Assembly: GCA_014381385.1 (NCBI GenBank)
Contig: JACNLR010000175.1
Span: forward strand, 1 to 8,833
Direction: 5' to 3'
Source: Planctomycetota bacterium
GTDB taxonomy: Bacteria; Planctomycetota; Phycisphaerae; Phycisphaerales; SM1A02
Length of the DNA stretch: 8,833 bases
The notes below the pieces were generated by a model. The model made no database searches, had not been told where the DNA came from, and saw nothing but the letters and a program-made list of their open reading frames with translations. Positions within the stretch are counted from its first letter, which is position 1. Every line of letters begins with the position of its first letter. Both the position numbers and the translations under genes were made by a program. Positions 1-5,875 of the stretch are shown here, in pieces.

Positions 1-111
1 TTCGACAAAAAAACCTTCGGCGATGGCAGTTCGGCACAAAACTGGTTTCATCGATACATCTACCATTGAGGCGCGGCCTTTTTCATCAATATGAGTTAAA
101 CGGTTTGTCAT
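1..111 (-). CDS. moaC: Cyclic pyranopterin monophosphate synthase MoaC, N-terminal part
   Basis: Only the first 37 codons are present; the gene runs off the left edge of the window on the minus strand. The start is the ATG at 109-111. The residues read LTHIDEKGRASMVDVS at about positions 5-20, then KPV and RTAIAEG, which is the characteristic opening of MoaC (the E. coli protein begins SQLTHINAAGEAHMVDVS). MoaC converts the cyclic 8-oxo-GTP intermediate made by MoaA into cyclic pyranopterin monophosphate in molybdenum-cofactor synthesis, in the cytoplasm. No convincing Shine-Dalgarno sequence precedes the ATG. The catalytic lysine and the rest of the fold are outside the window, so integrity cannot be judged. 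Family assignment is confident from this short stretch. Confidence 0.9.
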   Translation of the reverse strand, partial: MTNRLTHIDEKGRASMVDVSMKPVLCRTAIAEGFFVE

Positions 112-371
112 GCGTAGGATCACTTTTTATAAATAGATTCTGTCTGTAAGATTAGATATTGTGACAGATGGAAGCACAAGTTTCTAGTCATTTTCAATGG
201 ATTGGAATCTAAAACGACCACATGCACCCTTTGAATACCCTCAACTACTGTCCTTGGTATCTCGTTAATGAGGCTTATTCCGCTACGATGATAGATTGTT
301 GTATTCATGTTGAAACTTCTGCTAGACCGATTTATAGAATTGGTTATTCTTTTACCATGGGACGTCTGTCA
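112..371. other. Divergent intergenic region between moaC and the lipoprotein gene
   Basis: About 260 AT-rich bases separate the two divergent starts. The right end holds a sigma70-like promoter for the lipoprotein gene (listed separately). An AT-rich stretch near 123-134 could supply a -10 element for moaC on the minus strand, but I see no matching -35 element. A 62-codon minus-strand open frame (120-308) fills much of the region and ends just before moaC, but it resembles nothing I know. I see no riboswitch or RNA gene. Confidence 0.5.
310..338 (+). promoter_or_regulatory. Sigma70-like promoter for the lipoprotein gene
   Basis: TTGAAA at 310-315 (five of six matches to TTGACA) is followed after exactly 17 bases by TATAGA at 333-338 (four of six matches to TATAAT, inside TATAGAAT). 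Transcription would start near 345. That is downstream of the ATG at 222, so the long version of the lipoprotein frame could not be read from it, whereas a leader of about 27 bases to the ATG at 372 fits. Predicted from sequence only. Confidence 0.5.
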
Positions 372-1049
372 ATGCGAATTTTACCATTCCTTATTCCGTG
401 CTGCTTACTCTGCGCTTGCGAGCAGAGCGTAGAAAAAGATCCAAGTGTTCCAAAAAATAAACACGATGTAATTGCTCCAACTTCAACTCCCTCAACACAG
501 CCCAGCCTACTTGATGAAACTGAGCGCACATTACCTGACAAATCAACGAAATACACCTATACGCCACCCCAAGACAATTCAATTATTCTCTTTGGTGCTT
601 TTCAAACAGCTAAGCCAACTCGCTGGAATTGGGTGCCTAAAAATTCCGCTTCATTACTTTGCAAATATGAAGTCGTTTCTGAATCAAGTGACGAACGTGC
701 AATTTTCACAGTTCGGCAATTTGCTAGTAAAGATTCAGGCGATTTGCAATTCCATATTCAAAGGTGGACTTCACAATTTAATACGGAAGACGGCAGACCA
801 ATCAAACCCAAATTGAAGAATTTTCCTTTTCGCGGTAAGGAAGCAACGCAAATTACGATTTCAGGCGAGTATACGGGGGAAAGTGGAACCATGCATCAAG
901 CGAACAAGACTATGCTGATTGTTGTTTTTGAAGAAGAAGGCAACACGTACTTTTTCAAACTCTTCGGGCAAAATATCGTTGTAAAAGAGGGCGAGGAAGA
1001 CTTGCACAAGGTGCTCGAAAATCTAAAACTACTCCCAGCATTAGAGTAA
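372..1049 (+). CDS. Uncharacterised lipoprotein, planctomycete-type conserved hypothetical
   Basis: A protein of 225 residues from the ATG at 372. It begins with a lipoprotein signal peptide: Arg2, a hydrophobic core, then lipobox LCAC with the lipidated Cys at 16. A Ser/Thr/Pro-rich linker follows (about 30-60), then a globular domain of about 150 residues containing a WNW motif, IQRW, and a C-terminal YFFKLFG strand. From memory this resembles conserved hypothetical proteins common in planctomycetes; no function is known to me. The frame is open back to 222, but the signal peptide, the promoter at 310-338 and a GGGA sequence 9 bases upstream favour 372. An ATG at 357 is the alternative and would add five residues. 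Probably monocistronic. Its stop codon directly abuts the stop of the convergent esterase. Confidence 0.75.
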   Translation: MRILPFLIPCCLLCACEQSVEKDPSVPKNKHDVIAPTSTPSTQPSLLDETERTLPDKSTKYTYTPPQDNSIILFGAFQTAKPTRWNWVPKNSASLLCKYEVVSESSDERAIFTVRQFASKDSGDLQFHIQRWTSQFNTEDGRPIKPKLKNFPFRGKEATQITISGEYTGESGTMHQANKTMLIVVFEEEGNTYFFKLFGQNIVVKEGEEDLHKVLENLKLLPALE

Positions 1050-1943
1050 CTACCGCAAACTATTTATAGTTTGTTGCAGAGCACTCCGAGCATGCCCTCC
1101 TAGTTTTGTATCAAAGAAACCAAATATACCAAGGTATGAGTTGGGTTTTTCAAATCGGTGCCCCGATCCTTCGATAACCTCAACGTGTTGCCAAACGTTT
1201 GCCCTGCGCAAAAGGCCTGCAAAGTTCTTCGTATCTTTTGGAGTACTAACTTTGTCCACTTCACCGCATACCATATAGAATGGCGGATCGTCCCTATCGA
1301 TGTAAGTGCTTGGGAAGGTGGTTTTTCTCTCAACGGTTCTATCTTCCAGTGCCCAATTGTTGTAAAGACGTTTCAATTGCCCCTTCGCATCTTCGGGCAT
1401 CAGTACACCGCTAATTGTTCCAACGCATGCGACGGAAGTGTCAACATCTTTTCCGTTTAGCGTTCCATCAAGTGGGGCAATGCCTGCGCTAAGACCTGCC
1501 AATGCAGCGAGGTACCCACCCGTACTAAAGCCTAGAAGACCAATTTTAGTAGGGTCAATACCAAGTTCAGTAGCATTTTCTTTCAAAAACCGGATGGCTG
1601 CTTTGCAGTCGTGTACTGCAGCTGGAAAACCATTTGATCGTCCTTGCCTATAAGAAATAGAAGCCGCGAAATAATCACCCTTAGCAAGGAGACGAACTGC
1701 TTGGGCACCATCTGCCCTTGTACCGGTTTTCCAAGAACCTCCATGGATAAATAGAACTGCAGGCAACGGGCTTTCTGCATGCGCTTGAAAAGAAGTGTCC
1801 ATGAGAAGAGGTGTTCGATTGCCATCTTCGTTTTGTACTACTGCGTAGGTTATCGCTTTCATTTCAACAATACCATCTTTTAGGGTAAAAGCATCTGGAA
1901 AAGTAATTATTGCATTTAAGATTGACAGTGTCAGAAATATCAT
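1050..1943 (-). CDS. Alpha/beta-hydrolase fold esterase (BD-FAE/acetyl-esterase-like)
   Basis: A complete 297-residue alpha/beta hydrolase. HGGS at 67-70 is the oxyanion-hole motif; GFSTGG at 138-143 holds the nucleophile Ser140; GEVD gives Asp230; GSGH gives His262. The order and spacing match the HGG-containing carboxylesterase group (hormone-sensitive-lipase or BD-FAE type), so it should hydrolyse small esters, but the substrate cannot be told. The N-terminus (about residues 1-19) is hydrophobic and could be a secretion signal, although it has no basic residue before the core; a start at Met28 would remove it. The gene begins 6 bases after the pabA stop, so it is probably the last gene of the DUF1444-pabA-esterase operon, and it ends directly against the lipoprotein stop. 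The amidotransferase neighbour says nothing clear about its role. Confidence 0.88.
   Translation of the reverse strand: MIFLTLSILNAIITFPDAFTLKDGIVEMKAITYAVVQNEDGNRTPLLMDTSFQAHAESPLPAVLFIHGGSWKTGTRADGAQAVRLLAKGDYFAASISYRQGRSNGFPAAVHDCKAAIRFLKENATELGIDPTKIGLLGFSTGGYLAALAGLSAGIAPLDGTLNGKDVDTSVACVGTISGVLMPEDAKGQLKRLYNNWALEDRTVERKTTFPSTYIDRDDPPFYMVCGEVDKVSTPKDTKNFAGLLRRANVWQHVEVIEGSGHRFEKPNSYLGIFGFFDTKLGGHARSALQQTINSLR
1056..1073. repeat. Short hairpin at the convergent lipoprotein/esterase junction
   Basis: CAAACTA (1056-1062) and TAGTTTG (1067-1073) form a perfect 7-bp inverted repeat around a TTTA loop. It lies inside the last codons of the esterase and 7 bases beyond the lipoprotein stop. The stem is AT-rich and no U-tract follows on either strand, so it is at best a weak bidirectional terminator or an mRNA 3'-end protection element. 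Confidence 0.35.
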
Positions 1944-1949
1944 ATTACA

Positions 1950-2540
1950 TTACTTTTCATGTAAAAAATTACGAAGTACGTTTGGACCCTCAAGTGTTAG
2001 GAAACTTTCAGGGTGAAATTGAACACCTTCAAGCATGGCTCCTTCTCCTTCCCATCGCAAGCCCATGCAAATACCATCCTCTGTCCATGCACTCATAATG
2101 AACTCCTCTGGAAGTGAGTCTGGTTCTACAACAAGCGAATGATATCTGGTAGCCTCAAATGGATTTGGAATGCCTTCAAAAAGACCTTTGTTATCGTGAT
2201 GGACTTGTGAAGTTTTTCCGTGCACTGGGTATTCGTATTGTGAAACTCGCATTCCGTAGACGTCTGCTATGGCTTGATGACCCAGACAAACACCTAGAAT
2301 TGGAATACTCCCGCGAAAATGCGCAATGAGTTCTCTACTTACACCACTTTGTGTTGGTGTACATGGCCCTGGAGATATAAGCAGACGCGTTGGCTGAAGT
2401 TCAATCGTTTCAGCTAGAGTTATCTGGTCGTTGCGGACAACTCGCATCTTTCTTTCTGTACCGGAAGCACAATCAATTTCGCCAATCCGTTGAACTAAGT
2501 TAAAAGTAAACGAATCATAATTATCAATAATAAGCAACAC
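1950..2540 (-). CDS. pabA: Aminodeoxychorismate/anthranilate synthase glutamine amidotransferase subunit
   Basis: A 196-residue class I glutamine amidotransferase of the PabA/TrpG family. LLIIDNYDSFTFNLVQ opens the protein; GVCLGHQ carries the nucleophile Cys85; HGK lies at 107-109; HPES at 176-179 supplies catalytic His176 and Glu178. It releases ammonia from glutamine for the partner chorismate-using subunit, giving 4-amino-4-deoxychorismate (folate) or anthranilate (tryptophan); many bacteria use one subunit for both. The synthase partner is not in the window, so pabA versus trpG is unresolved. The start is GTG at 2538-2540, which matches family length. AAGGG ends one base before this GTG, so a TTG one codon later (4-base spacing) is also possible. 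A short extra segment (about 22-32) precedes RVVRND. It lies 39 bases after the DUF1444 gene and 6 bases before the esterase. Confidence 0.92.
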   Translation of the reverse strand: MLLIIDNYDSFTFNLVQRIGEIDCASGTERKMRVVRNDQITLAETIELQPTRLLISPGPCTPTQSGVSRELIAHFRGSIPILGVCLGHQAIADVYGMRVSQYEYPVHGKTSQVHHDNKGLFEGIPNPFEATRYHSLVVEPDSLPEEFIMSAWTEDGICMGLRWEGEGAMLEGVQFHPESFLTLEGPNVLRNFLHEK

Positions 2541-2547
2541 GCCCTTG

Positions 2548-2577
2548 AGTATACAATCACGTTCGTAAGTCTGTCGG
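2548..2577 (-). promoter_or_regulatory. Possible internal promoter before pabA
   Basis: On the minus strand, CCGACA (2572-2577) and TATACT (2548-2553; five of six matches to TATAAT) are 18 bases apart. Transcription would begin within a base or two of the GTG start of pabA, implying a nearly leaderless message. The -35 match is poor (four of six), so this is tentative. The gene may simply be read through from DUF1444. Confidence 0.25.
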
Positions 2578-2579
2578 GA

Positions 2580-3371
2580 TTATGCCGCTCTTGTGCCTGC
2601 AACTCCATCTTGCGTTACAACAAACAAGTCACTGGAAATCGGATACGGCAATCTTTTGTAATCCTTTGCAACTCTCTGTTGTAGTTTTTCTACAAACATG
2701 TCAGGGCCGCAGGAAATCGCCATAAACATATCTCTTGCTGGTGCTGCTACGTAAAAGTTTCCCTTAAATTCAGGCGCTAAACGAGTGTACAACGTATCAA
2801 GTAGTAGTCGAGCAGCATCGTACCCGTCTTGCATATTGAATATTGCTGCGCGTCCACCATCGCGGGCCTCGACTAATTGCAATTTTAATTCCGGTTGATA
2901 GACTGCTAAATTTTTACGCGCGATGCTGTCAATCTCGTCAATCTCAATTCCCCAACGCATCATTTGCTTAACAGTAATACTAACCGTCATCCGTGGCATA
3001 TCTATGACATACAAAATGGAAGTATTGTTTACAAAAGGAAGGTGAGCGACTTGTTCTCGTTCTAGTTGTTCAAAAATAGTATCTGGTTGAATTCTAGGCA
3101 TAATACGGCTTTTGGCAACAGAAAATGGCATTGGAACATTCGCCAAATCATCTCCCTCAAGAAGTTGTTCAAGAAAGTCTTCAACAATTTCAACACCACG
3201 TTGAGGAGTTGCTAATACCATACGGTAGAGATTGTTCAAACCCAAATGCCTACCATCCAGATAAAGATCCATTGGTCCAGCGAGGGCAATTTCTTTATCT
3301 GGAAAATGACGACGCAGAATATATACGACTTGTTCGCTAAAGGCTTCAGGTTCTCGGGGCATATGTGTCAT
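2580..3371 (-). CDS. DUF1444 (YtpQ-like) family protein
   Basis: A 263-residue protein from the ATG at 3369-3371. It aligns from memory with B. subtilis YtpQ (DUF1444): an N-terminal alpha/beta part, then a central MPRI...FVNNTSILYVIDM stretch matching the YtpQ IYPVIR...YDDHTAETRIYYALDL region, and a DGYDAARLLL motif matching NDGYDASRIL. The biochemical function of this family is unknown. The frame is open to a TTG at 3419 and an ATG at 3410, but AGGA lies 8 bases before the ATG at 3371 and the likely promoter would place those upstream codons outside the transcript. An ATG at 3362 is a further alternative. First gene of a probable operon with pabA and the esterase, and divergent from kdsA. 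No signal peptide or membrane segment is seen. Confidence 0.78.
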   Translation of the reverse strand: MTHMPREPEAFSEQVVYILRRHFPDKEIALAGPMDLYLDGRHLGLNNLYRMVLATPQRGVEIVEDFLEQLLEGDDLANVPMPFSVAKSRIMPRIQPDTIFEQLEREQVAHLPFVNNTSILYVIDMPRMTVSITVKQMMRWGIEIDEIDSIARKNLAVYQPELKLQLVEARDGGRAAIFNMQDGYDAARLLLDTLYTRLAPEFKGNFYVAAPARDMFMAISCGPDMFVEKLQQRVAKDYKRLPYPISSDLFVVTQDGVAGTRAA

Positions 3372-3514
3372 TCTTAAATTCCTATAACTTCCCCCCTCCA
3401 CTGTATTCATCGACAGCAATCAGGTGCAGGTCAAGCAATACCTTCCGAATAAAGAAGAAGAGTTTTTTCCGGATAACTATCGGACGCTACAGCAGTCGTG
3501 GTACTCTATACACC
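3372..3514. other. Divergent intergenic region between DUF1444 gene and kdsA
   Basis: These 143 bases must hold promoters for both directions. On the minus strand TTGACC (3429-3434) lies 18 bases from a weak ATGAAT (3405-3410). The leader would contain GGAGG within a purine-rich run (3388-3399) and AGGA (3380-3383). On the plus strand the only -10-like sequences are TACTCT (3502-3507) and TATACA (3507-3512), neither with a good -35 element, so the kdsA promoter is not resolved. There is no clear Shine-Dalgarno sequence before kdsA. Confidence 0.4.
3405..3434 (-). promoter_or_regulatory. Candidate promoter for the DUF1444-pabA-esterase group
   Basis: TTGACC at 3429-3434 (five of six matches to TTGACA) and ATGAAT at 3405-3410 (three of six matches to TATAAT) are separated by 18 bases on the minus strand. 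The predicted start near 3398 gives a 27-base leader to the chosen ATG. The -10 match is weak. Confidence 0.3.
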
Positions 3515-4351
3515 ATGAAAACGCACGTATCACTCAAAAACATCGCCATTGGCAATGACAATCCCCTATTGATTATCGCTGGTCCTTGCGTCTTAGAGTC
3601 TCAAGAACAGGCTCTTGAGATTGCGCAGACCCTCAAAGAAGCCTGCGAGACTTCTGGAGTTGGCTTCGTTTTTAAGGGTAGTTTTGATAAAGCAAATCGA
3701 ACGAGTGTCCACTCCAAACGTGGTCCTGGAATGGAAGAAGGTCTCAAAATCCTTTCTAACGTGAAAGACCAACTTGACGTCCTTGTAACCACTGATGTGC
3801 ATGCTCCATCCCAAGCGAAACCAGTAAGTGCAGTTGCTGATATCCTTCAGATTCCTGCATTTCTCTGTAGGCAAACAGATTTACTTGTAGCTGCCGCTCA
3901 ATCCGGCGCGGTGGTCAACGTTAAGAAGGGACAATTTTTGTCTCCAGATGAAATGCGCGATGTTGTTGCAAAACTGGAAGAGGCAAATTGCAATGACATT
4001 ATTCTTACTGAAAGAGGTTCTTTCTTTGGCTATAACAGATTAGTCAATGATTTTATTGGTCTTGGTGATTTAATGGAAATAGGACCTCCTGTTTGTTTTG
4101 ATGTGACGCACTCAACGCAATTGCCAGGCGCTGGCAAAGGTTGTACCGCTGGAAGACCAGAACGTGCTTTTTTGTTAGCCAAAGCAGCTACTGCAGCTGG
4201 AGCGCATGCTCTCTTCTTAGAATGCCACCCAGACCCAGCCAGTGCACCTTGCGATGCTAGCACTATGCAGCCCCTCTCGCGAATGACCGAAATCATCTCC
4301 ACTTGCGCTGCAATTTCAAACGCATGTACTCCAACTGAGCTCCACACATGA
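3515..4351 (+). CDS. kdsA: 3-deoxy-D-manno-octulosonate-8-phosphate synthase (KDO8P synthase), metal-dependent class
   Basis: A 278-residue enzyme condensing arabinose 5-phosphate with phosphoenolpyruvate to KDO 8-phosphate, the committed step toward the KDO sugar of lipopolysaccharide; cytoplasmic. Motifs in order: IAGPCVLES (21-29), FKGSFDKANRTS (53-64), QIPAFLCRQTDLL (112-124), VNVKKGQF (134-141), LTERGSFFGYN (164-174), DVTHSTQLPG (196-205), HPDP (238-241). The metal ligands known from the Aquifex enzyme are all present: Cys25, His199, Glu236, Asp247. Having Cys in AGPC, where the E. coli enzyme has Asn, places it in the metal-dependent class II. The frame is open upstream to 3365, but family length and homology begin at the ATG at 3515. 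Its stop overlaps the mcsA start (ATGA). First gene of the five-gene run. Confidence 0.95.
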   Translation: MKTHVSLKNIAIGNDNPLLIIAGPCVLESQEQALEIAQTLKEACETSGVGFVFKGSFDKANRTSVHSKRGPGMEEGLKILSNVKDQLDVLVTTDVHAPSQAKPVSAVADILQIPAFLCRQTDLLVAAAQSGAVVNVKKGQFLSPDEMRDVVAKLEEANCNDIILTERGSFFGYNRLVNDFIGLGDLMEIGPPVCFDVTHSTQLPGAGKGCTAGRPERAFLLAKAATAAGAHALFLECHPDPASAPCDASTMQPLSRMTEIISTCAAISNACTPTELHT

Positions 4352-4839
4352 CAACGTGTGATTATTGCGACCAAGCCGCTATTTACCACGATGTTCGAAT
4401 TGAGAACGGTGTACATACAACGCTTAATCTATGCCAACACCACGCAATAGAGGCTGGTATAGAACTTGGTCCTATCGATCTATCCATTGTATTGAATGCA
4501 GATGCAACGTTTTCTGAATCGAAGGAAGTAATAGTTTGTCAGGATTGTGGGATGACAATTGCACAATATAAAGAGAAGAGCTTGCTTGGTTGTCCTACAT
4601 GTTACGAAACGTTTGCAGAACAACTTAAACACATTATCGCAAACGTACAAGACAATCACACACAACATGTCGGTAGAGCTCCGTCCTCTGCAAACGCCGA
4701 TGTAAGCAGGCATTTAACAGTAAGGCGACTGCTGAAACAATTAGACAAAGCAGTTACGCAAGAGCAATACGAAGAAGCAGCGGTCTTGCGAGATGAACTA
4801 CGTAAATTACACGAAGGCGATACGTTTCATGAAAATTGA
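4348..4839 (+). CDS. mcsA: McsA-like zinc-knuckle and UVR-motif protein, arginine kinase activator
   Basis: A 163-residue McsA-type protein. The first zinc knuckle uses C4xxC7 and C29xxH32; the second uses C64xxC67 and C82xxC85 with the family signature CGMT after C67. A short linker follows, then a UVR motif (about 126-155) with LRDELRKL. In Bacillus, McsA binds and activates the arginine kinase McsB. Compared with the Bacillus protein (about 185 residues) it is shorter, mainly between knuckles and in the linker, and the last Cys of the first knuckle is His here. Its ATG overlaps the kdsA stop by 4 bases and its end overlaps mcsB by 11 bases, so coupled synthesis with its partner is likely. 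The adjacent mcsB makes the identification firm. Confidence 0.9.
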   Translation: MTTCDYCDQAAIYHDVRIENGVHTTLNLCQHHAIEAGIELGPIDLSIVLNADATFSESKEVIVCQDCGMTIAQYKEKSLLGCPTCYETFAEQLKHIIANVQDNHTQHVGRAPSSANADVSRHLTVRRLLKQLDKAVTQEQYEEAAVLRDELRKLHEGDTFHEN

Positions 4840-5875
4840 CCCTGTACAAAACTGCCCTTTTAATAGTGACTGCACACCAAACGGCGATGTTGTACTCAGT
4901 AGTCGAGCTCGACTAGCGCGGAATTTAGAAGGATTCCCATTTGTACATAGAGCTTCCGCGCCTGATTGCAATGAAGTTACTTCGCTAGTTCATCAAATTT
5001 GCGAAGGTGAAGAAAACAGTGTATCACTAGAATGGGTAGAACTAGATGCGCTAGATGTATTGACAAAAGAAGTATTTGTCGAGCGACATTTAGTTTCTTC
5101 TGCACTTGCAACTGCAACGCATCCAAGGGCAATCGCAATAGGTCCCGAGCTATCTCGTAGTGTCATGGTAAATGAAGAGGACCATATTAGAATCCAGTCC
5201 ATTCGCCCCGGCGTCCAACTCCAAGAAGTTCTACGAGATGTACAGGAATTAGACTTTCGGATTGAAGAGTTTATCGCGTATGCTTTTGATGACCAATTAG
5301 GGTTTCTAACGGCTTGCCCAACGAATATTGGAACAGGCGCTCGTTTTAGCGTCATGCTACATCTTCCCGCTCTTAGAATTATAAAAGACCTACCGAAAGT
5401 ACAGAATGCTTGCGAAGGGATGTCACTCGCTATTCGTGGATATCGTGGAGAAGGGTCTAAAGTTATTGCTGATTTGTTTCAAGTAAGTAACCAAGTAACG
5501 CTTGGTTATTCACAAGAACAATTATGTGCTATTTTAGCAAATGATTTTCTGCCAACCGTTATAGCATGGGAACGAAAGGCTAGGGATACAATTTCAGAGA
5601 TGCAAAAAGATACGCTTGAAGATCAAACGTTTAGAGCCTTTGGTATTCTTCAAAATGCTCGTAAACTTGGTTTGGACGAAACTTTAAAATGGCTCGGCGC
5701 AATCCGACTTGGCATTTGCACCCAAGTCATTGAAGATATTGAATTAAAAACAATAAATAAACTTTTGATCGAAATACACCCGTACCATTTGCGATGGAAA
5801 TACGGTAAAGAACTCACCGATGAGGAAATTCCAGCGTACCGCAGTAAGCTTATTCGCGAAAAATTAAGCGCGTGA
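4829..5875 (+). CDS. mcsB: Protein arginine kinase McsB
   Basis: A 348-residue phosphagen-kinase-fold protein arginine kinase, which transfers phosphate from ATP to arginine side chains. Motifs: VLSSRARLARNL (22-33), ERHLVS (85-90), VNEEDHIRIQ (114-123) with the catalytic acidic residues, LTACPTNIGTG (160-170) with Cys163, RFSVMLHLPAL (172-182), RGYRGEGS (203-210), and IRLGI (292-296). In Firmicutes it marks proteins, including the repressor CtsR, for ClpCP degradation; neither ctsR nor clpC is in this window. The C-terminal position of the RDxxRA phosphoarginine-sensing motif reads IPAYRS (334-339), so three of its four fixed residues are changed. The frame is open from 4793, but homology supports the ATG at 4829, with GAAGG 11 bases before it. 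Its stop overlaps the gluQ start. Confidence 0.94.
   Translation: MKIDPVQNCPFNSDCTPNGDVVLSSRARLARNLEGFPFVHRASAPDCNEVTSLVHQICEGEENSVSLEWVELDALDVLTKEVFVERHLVSSALATATHPRAIAIGPELSRSVMVNEEDHIRIQSIRPGVQLQEVLRDVQELDFRIEEFIAYAFDDQLGFLTACPTNIGTGARFSVMLHLPALRIIKDLPKVQNACEGMSLAIRGYRGEGSKVIADLFQVSNQVTLGYSQEQLCAILANDFLPTVIAWERKARDTISEMQKDTLEDQTFRAFGILQNARKLGLDETLKWLGAIRLGICTQVIEDIELKTINKLLIEIHPYHLRWKYGKELTDEEIPAYRSKLIREKLSA

Noticed and set aside
120..308. A 62-codon minus-strand open frame ending 8 bases before the moaC start
   Set aside because: It resembles no known protein, has no visible ribosome site, and its beginning lies beside the lipoprotein promoter. It could be a small gene upstream of moaC, but the evidence is insufficient.
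222..371. Upstream extension of the lipoprotein frame from the ATG at 222
   Set aside because: The added 50 residues would bury the signal peptide, and the good promoter at 310-338 lies inside the extension.
2340..2361. A 7-bp inverted repeat (TACACCA / TGGTGTA) with an 8-base loop
   Set aside because: It lies in the middle of pabA coding sequence with no regulatory context; most likely chance.
3365..3514. Upstream extension of kdsA by 50 residues
   Set aside because: KdsA proteins begin just before the AGPC motif; the extension is non-homologous and overlaps the divergent gene's leader.
4030..4416. A 128-codon minus-strand open frame antisense to kdsA and mcsA
   Set aside because: It lies opposite strongly conserved coding sequence and has no recognisable domain; typical shadow frame.
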